In this document: positions 45,705 to 54,692 of the stretch, in pieces
How the letters are laid out: the number at the start of each line of letters is the position of its first letter
Numbering within the stretch: the stretch's first letter is position 1
NCBI RefSeq assembly: GCF_000503215.1
Contig: NZ_AYTD01000011.1
Location: 124,001-188,000, forward strand
Direction of reading: 5' to 3'
Length of the DNA stretch: 64,000 bases
Source: Pseudomonas canadensis
GTDB taxonomy: Bacteria; Pseudomonadota; Gammaproteobacteria; Pseudomonadales; Pseudomonadaceae
Made by a program: the position numbers and the translations under genes
The notes under the pieces: generated by a model
The model's database searches: none
The model's input: the letters and a program-made list of their open reading frames with translations, nothing else
What the model was told of the DNA's origin: nothing

Positions 45705-46400
45705 TCAAGCGAGGTCAACCAAGACAATCTCGCTGTCTTCAACCGCCGTCACCCGCAACACCTGCTCATCTTCAATCGCGACACCATCTCGAGCTTGTGC
45801 ACGCAAGCCGTTGACTTCAATGGCGCCAGTCGCCGGCACCAGATAAGCCCGACGCCCGCTGTCCAGCCGGTACTCGGCACTTTCCCCTGCCTTCAGGTTC
45901 GCCGCGACCAGCCGTGCATCAGCACGAATGCGCAGGCTCTCGGTGTCCCCAGCCTTGCCACTCGCCAGCGTTACAAAACCTTCGCGATGACCCTTGGGGA
46001 ACGGCTTGGCGCCCCAGGAAGGCGGTAAACCAGCCTCGTTCGGAATGATCCAGATCTGGAAAATCTTAGTCGGCATGTCTTCCAGGTTGTACTCGCTGTG
46101 GGCGATCCCGGTGCCTGCGCTCATCACTTGCACATCACCCGCCTCGGTGCGGCCCTTGTTGCCAAGGTTGTCGGCATGGCTGATCGCGCCTTCACGCACA
46201 TAAGTGATGATCTCCATATCGCGATGCGGGTGCTGCGGGAAACCAGTACCCGGCGCGATGATGTCGTCATTCCATACGCGCAGGTTGCCCCAGTGCATGC
46301 GCTTGGGGTCGTGGTACTCGGCAAACGAAAAGTGGTGATGAGCGTCAAGCCAGCCGTGGTGGGCGCCGCCCAGGGAGTTGAAAGGTCGAAGTTCAAGCAT
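45705..46400 (-). CDS. Pirin family protein (YhhW-like bicupin)
   Basis: The product is 231 aa. The N-terminal cupin has the metal ligands His57 and His59 (FPQHPHRDMEI), His101 and Glu103 (GIAHSEYN), as in YhhW-type quercetin 2,3-dioxygenase-like pirins. The C-terminal cupin lacks them. AGGAG stands six bases ahead of the ATG. Family proteins act as quercetinases or redox-sensing cofactors; the physiological role is not known here. Confidence 0.9.
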   Translation of the reverse strand: MLELRPFNSLGGAHHGWLDAHHHFSFAEYHDPKRMHWGNLRVWNDDIIAPGTGFPQHPHRDMEIITYVREGAISHADNLGNKGRTEAGDVQVMSAGTGIAHSEYNLEDMPTKIFQIWIIPNEAGLPPSWGAKPFPKGHREGFVTLASGKAGDTESLRIRADARLVAANLKAGESAEYRLDSGRRAYLVPATGAIEVNGLRAQARDGVAIEDEQVLRVTAVEDSEIVLVDLA

Positions 46401-46618
46401 GATCGTCTCCTGTGGATTGCCCTATGATCCTGCAGCTCATGATCGATAAAAAGCGTAAAAACTGCCTGATTCCTATCAGTCGATTAGATTGATTAGTGGC
46501 GTTTTGACTTTCAGTTCACCGTCTAACTGCATGACCGCAAAGCAATTGGCTGGAACTGAGCGACGATTCCGGCGACCATGGCGCACTTGTTTGAACCCAA
46601 TTCATCGCAGGAGTCCGC

Positions 46619-49066
46619 GTGTCGCAACAAAAGCCTGATCTTCCTCCCGAACTGCGCCCTTTGGCTGAAATGCCGTTATTCAAACGCTTGGCTGCGCGCC
46701 TGTTTGGCCATGGCTTGACCCGTTTGCGCGCCCAGCATCGGTTTTCGTGGTTGCACGGACAGGCCGACGGTTTTCGCAGTGGGCATGAGGCGGGTGTGGA
46801 GTACGGCTATCGCGAAGGCAAAGCCGACGGCATCGAAGAAGGTCGCCAGGTGCTGTTGATTCGCGATTTCCGTCCGGATGAGCACCGTGCGCCGGGCGTG
46901 GATGACAGCCTGTTCGATGATTGGCGCCTGCCGCTCACCACCGAGCTGAAGAAACGCATTAAGGTCGATGTCGCGCGATTGCTGCCGGCTCATGCCCAGC
47001 CGAGCGCGGCGCAATGGAAGATGATTTTCAGCGAGACGCCGTCCACCTCAGTGATCGCGGGGGCCGGGGCCGGCAAATCCACGTCGCTGGTACTGCGCAT
47101 TTTGCTGCTCACCCATTACCTGGGCTTTGAGCTGAGCTCGATGACGGTGGTGACCTTCACCCGTGAATCGCGCAAGGACTTCATCAACAAGCTCATGGAA
47201 ATTCTCAACCTCTGGGGCCAACCCCTTGGTATGAAAGAAGCGCAAGCCGTGGTGCGTACCTTTCACTCGCGCATCCTGCCCATGGTGCGCAGCCTGCCGG
47301 GCTTCGAGCGCTTGCAAGCCTTCGAAAACCTGAATGCCGGTGTTGAAGACGCCGACAGCAATCCTTTTGACCTGCGTATCAACGATGCCCAGCGCCAGCA
47401 GATGAATGCCTGCTTTCACCGGCTACAGGGGCAGCACCCGCGATTCCGTGAGCTGATTGCGCCGCTGGCGCGGCACGGGCTGCAGCTCAAGGAGCTGGAG
47501 CGTGACCATCCCGATGTGCAAAAACGGGTGGCCGTGACCGAACTGGCGGCCAAACGCGATGAAGAACTCTGCGATGTGATCGAGGACCTTTGGTTTCGTG
47601 CAGGCGCCTGGCCGATCAAGGGGATCGAACCTAACCGCCAGACCGTTGAAATCAACGGCGCGCAATTTCATTGTCATGGCTACATTCCTGAGCTGGATGC
47701 CTGGGTGGTGCTGGGCTTCGACTCGCGGGAAAACGCGCAGACCAGCCGACCTCACTCAAAGCTGTCGGTGCGCGCAGAATGGGCGGTAAAGCGCACCTTG
47801 TTTCAAGCTTTCTGTCGTAAGCCATTGATATGGCTAGATAGTTACGGGTCATCGAAGCGCCTGCTGAGCAGTTTGGTCGGTGATGCTACGGCCGGCCCCG
47901 GCTTTGATTACAAGGTCAAAGGCGAGTTGGCATCAGCGCCGCTGCTGGACAGTTTCGTGATGGCCGCCGGATTTATCGAGAACCTTGGTCTGGACGTACC
48001 CACCGCGGTCGGGCAGATGAGCTTTGCCAAGGATGATCCGGACCGCTTCTTCTTCGAAGCCCTGAGCATCTTCTGGAAAGCCCTGGAAGATCACTTGCTG
48101 GACCAATCCCCCCCGATCATGACCTATAACCGGATGTTCTCGCTGTTCGGAGAGAACACCCCGGAAAACCTCAAGCTGCTCAGCGATCCGCTGCTGCGCC
48201 CCTTGTCGCACCTGATGATTGACGAGTTCCAGGACGTTTCGCCGCAGATCGTCTCATGGATCCGTGCCAGCCTGCGCGAGATCCGCAGCCGTGGTCCGGC
48301 CATGCATGTGGGGCGCGGCGCCCAACGTTCATCGTTGTTGTGTGTGGGAGATGACTGGCAGTCGATCTATGGCTGGCGCGGCAGTTCACCCAAGTACTTC
48401 ATGGAATTCGACAGGGAGTTCCCATCGCCATCGACCACCCGCGTGATGCTGGGCGAGAACTACCGCAGTCATCAGCACATCATTGATGCGGCCGAGCACA
48501 TCGTGCGCGCGGCGCCGGCGATTGCTGGCAAGAAAGCCAAGGCAAGTGGCGCGCCCAAGGCGTTGGTACCAGTCGCGGTGCTGGAGCGGGACGATGCGGC
48601 ATTGGGGCGACGGTTGTCGGAGCATTATCAGAAGGGTGATTCGATCTTGATGCTTTATCGAAAAAGTAGCGATAAGTTACTGATTCAAGAGCATATTCAA
48701 TCGGTAGTTAATGTGGATTCTAGCTTGCCGCCTCAGGCGCGCAGGCTGAAACAATTGACCTATCACAGCGCCAAGGGCCTGCAGGCTGACGCGGTGTTTC
48801 TGCTTGGGGATTGTCAGCATGTCACTAGCTCGCCGTATAAAAACCAGGTGTACCGGATGGCGGGCCTGGGCAAGGCTGGCGACAGCGAGCCCTATGACAA
48901 TGCGCAAAAGGACGAAGTGTTGCGCCTGGCTTATGTGGGGATTACCCGCGCCGTGAGCCATTGCTATTGGTACGTGGAAAAACCCGAAGGTCAGGCCCTG
49001 AATGTGCCCAAGGCGTCGGAGCGGGTGGATGGCAAGAAAGCCTTCTTTGATGATCAGCGCAGCTGA
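46619..49066 (+). CDS. UvrD/Rep-type superfamily 1 DNA helicase with N-terminal extension
   Basis: The product is 815 aa. The start is a GTG at 46619 with GCAGGAG upstream. Helicase motifs: Q motif PSAAQWKMI (128-136), motif I AGAGAGKST (147-155), Ia VVTFTRESRKDF, II LMIDEFQDVSP, III GDDWQSIYGWRG, IV ENYRSHQHI, V YHSAKGLQADAVFLL, VI LAYVGITRAVSHCYW. The first ~120 residues are outside the helicase core and contain a Gly/charged repeat-like run (GQADGFRSGHEAGVEYGYRE). It resembles the UvrD/HelD group acting in DNA repair or on stalled complexes. No partner nuclease is adjacent. The 218-bp gap upstream shows nothing notable. Confidence 0.92.
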   Translation: MSQQKPDLPPELRPLAEMPLFKRLAARLFGHGLTRLRAQHRFSWLHGQADGFRSGHEAGVEYGYREGKADGIEEGRQVLLIRDFRPDEHRAPGVDDSLFDDWRLPLTTELKKRIKVDVARLLPAHAQPSAAQWKMIFSETPSTSVIAGAGAGKSTSLVLRILLLTHYLGFELSSMTVVTFTRESRKDFINKLMEILNLWGQPLGMKEAQAVVRTFHSRILPMVRSLPGFERLQAFENLNAGVEDADSNPFDLRINDAQRQQMNACFHRLQGQHPRFRELIAPLARHGLQLKELERDHPDVQKRVAVTELAAKRDEELCDVIEDLWFRAGAWPIKGIEPNRQTVEINGAQFHCHGYIPELDAWVVLGFDSRENAQTSRPHSKLSVRAEWAVKRTLFQAFCRKPLIWLDSYGSSKRLLSSLVGDATAGPGFDYKVKGELASAPLLDSFVMAAGFIENLGLDVPTAVGQMSFAKDDPDRFFFEALSIFWKALEDHLLDQSPPIMTYNRMFSLFGENTPENLKLLSDPLLRPLSHLMIDEFQDVSPQIVSWIRASLREIRSRGPAMHVGRGAQRSSLLCVGDDWQSIYGWRGSSPKYFMEFDREFPSPSTTRVMLGENYRSHQHIIDAAEHIVRAAPAIAGKKAKASGAPKALVPVAVLERDDAALGRRLSEHYQKGDSILMLYRKSSDKLLIQEHIQSVVNVDSSLPPQARRLKQLTYHSAKGLQADAVFLLGDCQHVTSSPYKNQVYRMAGLGKAGDSEPYDNAQKDEVLRLAYVGITRAVSHCYWYVEKPEGQALNVPKASERVDGKKAFFDDQRS

Positions 49067-49083
49067 AGGCGCGCCGGACCTAA

Positions 49084-49172
49084 TGTAGGAGCGGGCTTGC
49101 CCGCGAATGCGGTGTATCAGCAACGCATCCAGTGACTGACACTCCGCTTTCGCGGGCAAGCCCGCGCCCACA
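49084..49172. repeat. REPIN after the helicase gene
   Basis: Left arm ATGTAGGAGCGGGCTTGCCC and right arm GGGCAAGCCCGCGCCCACAT are inverted around about 45 nt, with the typical CGCGAA/TTCGCG flank. It lies between two convergent genes. Confidence 0.92.
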
Positions 49173-49201
49173 TTGGAAACTCATTGCTTGATGGGTTTGG
49201 G

Positions 49202-49474
49202 TCATGCCCTTAGTGACACCGGCGGCACAAACGACTCCAGCTCATCCTCCACGGCCTCGATGATGCGCTCCACATCGGCGGCATTCATCACCGTAGCGCA
49301 GGGAATGCCGGCGATGGCGATCAGCGTCTCGCCACTGGCGCGGTCGAACAATCGCGCGATCATACTGCCAGGCGCATCCATGCTGCCCTCGAAGCCCATT
49401 GGGTGAAAATGCCAGCGCATCAGCTGGCAGGCGTTGGGGAACGTCACTTTGTTCATGTTGCCCACCTTGTTCAT
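49202..49474 (-). CDS. DUF1652 family small protein
   Basis: The product is 90 aa. The middle (RWHFHPMGFEGSMDAPGSMI, RLFDRASGETLIAIAGI) and the C-terminal helix (DVERIIEAVEDELESF) match the DUF1652 family, small proteins found mostly in Pseudomonas with no known function. The first ATG (49474) has AAGGA eight bases ahead and is preferred over an ATG six codons later. The 257-bp gap upstream (49475-49731) shows no clear element. Confidence 0.75.
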   Translation of the reverse strand: MNKVGNMNKVTFPNACQLMRWHFHPMGFEGSMDAPGSMIARLFDRASGETLIAIAGIPCATVMNAADVERIIEAVEDELESFVPPVSLRA

Positions 49475-49731
49475 TGAGCGCTTCCTTTAGCTCGCGGCAG
49501 GGGCCAAGACCTTCACTGGTCATGGCGTCGCAGAACTTAAAAATAGCATCCGTTCGCAACGGCAAGGTGACTTTTTGAGCCCCGTTCGGCGGTTGTCTTT
49601 CATAAGTTTGATGTAGGTCATGTCCCACTGGAGGCTGGGCAATAGGCCACTAGTCAGAAGTGCCAATTGGCCATTGAAGCTCCCGGCAAAATTCGGCAAT
49701 CTCCAAGGTCTACCCGCCGCAGAGCCCCTCT

Positions 49732-50541
49732 ATGCCCGACATCGCTCCAGACGATGAGCCCCAGCAATCCCACGCCACCCGCGATTTGGTGCTGCGCCAC
49801 CACCTGTGTTGGCGCCATCGGGATCTGGAGGGCGTGATGTCCTACTACCATCCGGACATCCAGTACCACGACTTTTTCCAGAACCGAGTCGTCGGTCACG
49901 CGCAGTTGCGTGATTACCTGCGAGCCAGCATGCCGCGCGAGGCCGATGAAGCCATTGAGCATACCGACCGCATCCGCGCTGATGGCGATACGGCCTTCAT
50001 CCAGTACCGCATCACCTTGCGTGGCGGCCATGGCTTGGTGTCATTTCGCACCAGCGAAGCCATCACGGTGCGCGACGGGCTGATCTGGCGGGTCAATGAA
50101 TACGCCTCCCTGGTGCATGAGCAACCCGTCCAGGCTGCGCGGCCTTCGGTCAGCCGTTTAGGCTTGTCACCCCAGCAATTGGGGCATATGGCCAATGACC
50201 TGCAGCAGTATTTCGAACGCAAGCAACCCTACCTGGACCCGGAGCTGGACTTGCAGCGGGTGGCCAAGGAGTGTGGCTACAGTCGCAATCAGATTTCCTA
50301 TTTGCTGAACCAGGTGCTGGGGCAAAGCTTCTATCGCTACGTCAACCAGGCCAGGCTCCACCACTTGCTGGCCGCACTGGACAACGCCTTGCCGCCGATA
50401 AAGGTCGACGACCTGGCATTTGCCGCCGGTTTCAACTCGCTCTCGGCGTTCTACAGTGCGTTTCGCCAGCACACGGGGCAGTCACCCAAGGCCTACGTCA
50501 AACAATTTTCCCTGCGTGCACGCGCGCAAGACAGCCCATAA
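49732..50541 (+). CDS. AraC-family regulator with SnoaL/NTF2-like N-terminal domain
   Basis: The product is 269 aa. Residues about 18-130 look like a SnoaL/NTF2-like fold (LVLRHHLCWRHRDLEGVMSYYHPDIQYHDFF, RTSEAITVRDGLIWRVNEY). The rest is an AraC double HTH (DLQRVAKECGYSRNQISYLLNQ, VDDLAFAAGFNSLSAFYSAFRQHTGQSPKAY). The cone-shaped N-terminal fold presumably binds a small ligand. It is directly upstream of the FAD oxidoreductase-cupin-binding-protein genes on the same strand and is the likely local regulator. Confidence 0.88.
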   Translation: MPDIAPDDEPQQSHATRDLVLRHHLCWRHRDLEGVMSYYHPDIQYHDFFQNRVVGHAQLRDYLRASMPREADEAIEHTDRIRADGDTAFIQYRITLRGGHGLVSFRTSEAITVRDGLIWRVNEYASLVHEQPVQAARPSVSRLGLSPQQLGHMANDLQQYFERKQPYLDPELDLQRVAKECGYSRNQISYLLNQVLGQSFYRYVNQARLHHLLAALDNALPPIKVDDLAFAAGFNSLSAFYSAFRQHTGQSPKAYVKQFSLRARAQDSP

Positions 50542-50590
50542 CGCTGCGCTCTAGGATCCACCCTATCGAAACGAGGTAGGGGAGCCCGGC

Positions 50591-51997
50591 ATGCCGGCAT
50601 GGCGCAACATCAGCTTATGGATGGACCAGTTGGATGACCCGCTGCATGCGCGGCCGTCGCTGGAACAGGACCTGGACGTCAACGTGGCCATCATCGGCGC
50701 CGGTTATACCGGGCTGTGGACCGCGTATTACCTGAAACGCCAGGCGCCCGAACTGAACATCGCGATCATCGAAGCGCAAACCGCCGGCTTCGGCGCCTCC
50801 GGCCGCAATGGTGGCTGGCTGATGGGCAACCTGCTGGGCGAGGACCGCCTGTTGGCCGGCCTGAACCCCGAACAACGGCGCGCCTCGTTTGACCTGCTGC
50901 ACGCCATCCCGGATGAGGTGGCCCAGGTACTCGCGCGTGAGGGCATCGACTGCGACTACCGCAAGGGCGGCGCGCTGTACTGCGCCGCGCGTTACCCCGA
51001 GCAGGAGGGCAGCCTGCGTCGCTACTTGGACAAACTCTACGCCCAGGGCCTGACCGAAGCCGACTATCGCTGGCTCAGCCCACAGCAACTGGCCGAACAG
51101 ATTCGCATCGCCAAGCCTTATGGCGGTATCTACGCGCCCCACGTGGCAACCATCAACCCTGCCAAGCTGGTGCGTGGCCTGGCGCGGGTGGTGGAAAGCA
51201 TGGGCGTGGCGATCTACGAAAACAGCCCAGTGACTCAGTGGCAATCCGGCGGCCTGCGCACGGCGAAGGCCGGTGTCCGTGCAGCCTGGGTGGTGCCGGC
51301 AGTGGAGGGCTATGCCAACACCTTGCCGCCTTTGGGCCGTTATCAACTGCCGGTGCAAAGCCTGATCGTCGCCACCGAGCCGTTACCGGCCAGTACCTGG
51401 GATGAAATCGGCCTGAGCCACGGCCAAGCCTTCGGCGAAAGCAGTCGGCAGGTCACGTACGGACAGCGTTCTGCGGACAACCGACTGGTGTTCGGTGCCC
51501 GTGGCGGTTACCAGTTCGCCGGGAAACTGCGCCACAACTTCGATCTGACCGACAGCGAAGTGGAGCTGCGTCGCTACCTGTTCGGTGAGCTTTTCCCACA
51601 GCTCAAGCACGTGAAGATTGCCCATTCATGGGGCGGCAACCTGGGCATGTCGCGCAGTTTCCGACCGCACATGCTGTGCGACCACAAGACCGGCATCGCA
51701 CTGTCCGGTGGTTATGGCGGGGAGGGCGTTGGCGCCACCAACCTCGGCGGCCGCACCCTGGCCGACCTGATCCTGGGCCGCGACACGCCGTTGACCCATC
51801 AACCCTGGGTGATCCGCGAACGCGGCCTGGACGCGCTCAAGCCCTGGGAGCCCGAACCCTGCCGCTGGCTGGGCTACAACGCGATCATTCGCAGTTTCGT
51901 CCATGAAGACCAGGTGTTGGCCAACCCCAACACCGCCCCTTGGCGCCGCAAGTTGGCGACCGGCGTGGCCGGGTTCATGGAAGGTTTCATGCACTAA
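50591..51997 (+). CDS. FAD-dependent oxidoreductase of the DAO family (PuuB-like)
   Basis: The product is 468 aa. The dinucleotide-binding motif is VAIIGAGYTGLWTAYYL near residue 33, followed by GASGRNGGWLMG, as in gamma-glutamylputrescine oxidase and glycine/amine oxidases. A GxGxxG-linked C-terminal block GGYGGEGVGATNLGGRTLADLIL closes the FAD fold. It should oxidise an amine or amino acid, with polyamine-type substrates suggested by the PotF-like protein two genes on. Start with GGGGAG ahead. Confidence 0.87.
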   Translation: MPAWRNISLWMDQLDDPLHARPSLEQDLDVNVAIIGAGYTGLWTAYYLKRQAPELNIAIIEAQTAGFGASGRNGGWLMGNLLGEDRLLAGLNPEQRRASFDLLHAIPDEVAQVLAREGIDCDYRKGGALYCAARYPEQEGSLRRYLDKLYAQGLTEADYRWLSPQQLAEQIRIAKPYGGIYAPHVATINPAKLVRGLARVVESMGVAIYENSPVTQWQSGGLRTAKAGVRAAWVVPAVEGYANTLPPLGRYQLPVQSLIVATEPLPASTWDEIGLSHGQAFGESSRQVTYGQRSADNRLVFGARGGYQFAGKLRHNFDLTDSEVELRRYLFGELFPQLKHVKIAHSWGGNLGMSRSFRPHMLCDHKTGIALSGGYGGEGVGATNLGGRTLADLILGRDTPLTHQPWVIRERGLDALKPWEPEPCRWLGYNAIIRSFVHEDQVLANPNTAPWRRKLATGVAGFMEGFMH

Positions 51998-52024
51998 GTC
52001 GTTTTACTCACACGGGAAAATCCC

Positions 52025-52366
52025 ATGAGCATCACGCAATTCAAAGACACGCTGAACGCCCACCTGCCGGACTCGTCGCCCGTCGCCGTGCCGCTGGGTG
52101 AACTCATCGCCGTGGCCTCGACCCTGAGCGTCGAACGCAACGATGGCGTCGAAACCGGCATCTGGGAGTGCACCCCAGGCGTCTGGCGTCGGCAGATCAA
52201 ATCCCAGGAGTTTTGCCACTTCATACAGGGCCGCTGCACCTTCACCCCAGACAACGGTGAAATCGTCCACATACAAGCCGGTGATGCACTGATGTTGCCG
52301 GCCAACAGCACCGGCATCTGGGACATCCAGGAAACCGTGCGCAAGACCTACGTATTGATCCTGTAA
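52025..52366 (+). CDS. Small cupin protein (DUF861-like)
   Basis: The product is 113 aa. SRQ-type cupin features: GIWECTPGVWRRQIKSQEFCHFIQGRCTF and GEIVHIQAGDALMLPANSTGIWDIQETV, as in small ethanolamine-utilisation EutQ/DUF861-like cupins found next to amine oxidases. It follows the oxidase by 27 bp and precedes the binding protein by 60 bp, so the three form one operon. The role is probably metabolic (a carbon-nitrogen compound), not shown. Confidence 0.8.
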   Translation: MSITQFKDTLNAHLPDSSPVAVPLGELIAVASTLSVERNDGVETGIWECTPGVWRRQIKSQEFCHFIQGRCTFTPDNGEIVHIQAGDALMLPANSTGIWDIQETVRKTYVLIL

Positions 52367-52426
52367 CGCTTTGATCCTTGATCGCCTGCCATAAAAACAG
52401 CCCTAAAACCGCCAGGAAATCGAACC

Positions 52427-53506
52427 ATGAAAGCCATTGCCCTGTTGCCCTTGATGTTGGTGGCCTCTATCAGCCAGGCCGCCGAGACGGTGAAAATCTA
52501 CAACTGGTCGGACTACATTGCGCCGGACACCACCAAGAACTTCCAGAAAGAAACCGGCATTGGTTTCACCTACGACGTGTATGACAGCAATGAAACCCTC
52601 GACGGCAAGCTGATGACCGGTAAATCCGGCTACGACGTGGTGTTTCCGTCCAACCACTTCATGGCCCGGCAAATCCAGGGCGGCGCGCTGAAGAAGCTCG
52701 ACAAGAGTCAGTTGCCCAACTGGAAGAACCTCAACCCGGTGCTGCTCAAGGCCCTGGAAAACAACGATCCGGGCAATGCCCACGGTTTCCCGTACCTGTG
52801 GGGCAGCACCGGCATCGGCTACAACATCGATAAGGTCAAGGCGGTACTGGGCGACAACGCACCGGTTGACTCCTGGGACCTGATCTTCAAGCCGGAGAAC
52901 ATGGCCAAGCTGCAGAAATGCGGCGTGGCCATTCTGGACAACGGCCCGGAACTGCTGCCGGCTGCGCTGAACTACCTGGGCTTGCCGCACCACAGCAAGA
53001 AGCCTGAGGACTACAAGAAGGCTGAAGACTTGCTGATGAAAGTGCGTCCTTACGTTGCGTACTTTCACTCCTCGAAATACACCGCAGACCTGGCCAACGG
53101 CGATATCTGCGTGGCGGTGGGCTTCTCCGGCGACATCCTGCAGGCCGAAAGCCGTGCCAAGGAAGCCAAAAACGGCGTGAACATCGGTTACAACATTCCC
53201 AAGGAAGGCGCCGCGATCTGGTTCGACATGGTCGCCATGCCTGCCGACGCACCGAATGAAAAAGCCGGGTATGCCTTCATGAATTACCTGCTGCGCCCGG
53301 AAGTGATGGCCAGCATCACGAACTATGTGCATTACGCCAACGGTAACCAAGCCGCCGACAGCCTGGTAGACCCAGCCATCAAGTCTGACACCAAGGTGTA
53401 TCCGAGCCCGGAAATGATGGGCAAATTGTTCGCGTTGGAAGCGATGCCGTTGAATATCGACCGGGTGCGTACGCGCGTGTGGAATACCATCCGCACCGGG
53501 CGCTGA
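52427..53506 (+). CDS. Polyamine-type ABC periplasmic binding protein (PotF-like)
   Basis: The product is 359 aa with a signal peptide ([19 protein letters not shown]). The mature part opens [20 protein letters not shown], the characteristic start of PotF/PotD putrescine/spermidine binding proteins, and has [15 protein letters not shown] and [13 protein letters not shown]. No permease or ATPase genes follow, so it must use a transporter encoded elsewhere or act as an orphan sensor or carrier. It matches the amine-oxidase context. Confidence 0.92.
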   Translation: MKAIALLPLMLVASISQAAETVKIYNWSDYIAPDTTKNFQKETGIGFTYDVYDSNETLDGKLMTGKSGYDVVFPSNHFMARQIQGGALKKLDKSQLPNWKNLNPVLLKALENNDPGNAHGFPYLWGSTGIGYNIDKVKAVLGDNAPVDSWDLIFKPENMAKLQKCGVAILDNGPELLPAALNYLGLPHHSKKPEDYKKAEDLLMKVRPYVAYFHSSKYTADLANGDICVAVGFSGDILQAESRAKEAKNGVNIGYNIPKEGAAIWFDMVAMPADAPNEKAGYAFMNYLLRPEVMASITNYVHYANGNQAADSLVDPAIKSDTKVYPSPEMMGKLFALEAMPLNIDRVRTRVWNTIRTGR

Positions 53507-53520
53507 ACACCTGTTCTAAA

Positions 53521-53690
53521 TTGTGGTGAGCGGGCTTGTGTGGTGAGCGGGCTTGTCCCGCGCTGGGGCGCGAAGCGGCCCTAAGTTCAGGCACTGCTGT
53601 GTTTCAGTAAGACTGAGGTGTACCGTTTGGGGCGGCTTCGCCCCCCCCAGCGCGGGACAAGCCCGCTCACCACAACAAGCCCGCTCGCAA
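53521..53690. repeat. Long REPIN-like palindrome with a duplicated left arm
   Basis: The left side has two tandem copies of TGTGGTGAGCGGGCTTG, then TCCCGCGCTGGGGCGCGAAG. The right side has CCCCAGCGCGGGACAAGCCC, then GCTCACCACAACAAGCCCGC. It is longer (170 bp) than the other four, with an inner GCGGC...CGC pair too. It lies between the convergent binding-protein and LuxR genes. Confidence 0.85.
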
Positions 53691-53708
53691 CAGCAGCCCA
53701 AACACGGC

Positions 53709-54494
53709 TCAAGGGTTTTCCAGATCATGACCCAACGACTGGATAAACAACGAAAACAGCTCCGGCTGTGACGAGATATCCAGCTTCGCGTACAAATGCC
53801 GACGATGCACCTTCACTGTATCCGGCGAGATGTTCAGCCGCTCGGCCATGGCCTTGGATGAAAATCCGCGCAACACCAGGCGGGCGATCTCCAGCTCGCG
53901 GTCCGAGAGCACGCCGCAACCGAACTGACTCAACGCATCCCTGATCTGACTGTCCATCGCCGGCGCACGCTGGGTGCTTTGCTGCCAGTGCTGTTGCATC
54001 AGCGGTAACACCCAGGCGGCCACAGTGGTCATCAGCCCTGTTTCTTCAAAACTGAAGCGTCGTTGCATGCCCAGCGACAGCGATAACGTCCCCGCGCCCG
54101 GCAATTGCAAGATGAACTGCACCTCGTCTTCCAGCACGTTGTCATGGAAGTAATTGAGGAAGTATTCACTCTGGCGAAAATGATCCGGCGCCACTTCCTC
54201 CAGGCGGTACACGCCGCTGGCATTGCCCTCGCGACAGGCCTGGAAAAACGGGTCGAGCAAATACAAGCCATTGAGGTACACCAGCATCGACGCTGGTTTG
54301 CTGCTGGGTTGGGCGTCGTATTCTTCGAGGGCCTGGGGCGGGCCATCCACCGGGTAGTAGATCGCCAGGGCGTTATCAAAGGGCAAGCACTGATGCAGCA
54401 ACAACACCAGCTGTTTCCAGAAGCGCTCGGTGCCGATGTGCGCGACGGTGCGGCCCAAGCCGGCGTGCATGCCGACTTCTCGAAACAGGCTCAT
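53709..54494 (-). CDS. LuxR-family transcriptional regulator
   Basis: The product is 261 aa from the ATG at 54494, which has GGGAG nine bases ahead; a longer frame exists but adds non-family residues. The C-terminal HTH reads LSDRELEIARLVLRGFSSKAMAERLNISPDTVKVHRRHLYAKLDI. The N-terminal ~190 residues do not look like an autoinducer-binding or receiver domain I can name. It is divergent from the APC permease-peptidase operon, its probable target. Confidence 0.87.
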   Translation of the reverse strand: MSLFREVGMHAGLGRTVAHIGTERFWKQLVLLLHQCLPFDNALAIYYPVDGPPQALEEYDAQPSSKPASMLVYLNGLYLLDPFFQACREGNASGVYRLEEVAPDHFRQSEYFLNYFHDNVLEDEVQFILQLPGAGTLSLSLGMQRRFSFEETGLMTTVAAWVLPLMQQHWQQSTQRAPAMDSQIRDALSQFGCGVLSDRELEIARLVLRGFSSKAMAERLNISPDTVKVHRRHLYAKLDISSQPELFSLFIQSLGHDLENP

Positions 54495-54692
54495 ATGACA
54501 GGCTCCCACCGCAAAAGATCGGCCAAGGGTTCGGCTTTTGCCGGGTGGCGTCAAGGGGAGTACGCCAATAGGGGAATTGGCCGACATGAACGTCGTGTTT
54601 ATTGTCCTCATCATTCAGCGGGAAACATATCCCGCAATTATCAGACGTTTCGTTTCTGCCTCACACCAAGAACAACGACAGAGGATAACGAT

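Noticed and set aside
43979..45742. A 587-codon minus-strand open frame opposite pgm
   Set aside because: Phosphoglucomutase on the plus strand is intact and conserved; the antisense frame is a coding shadow.
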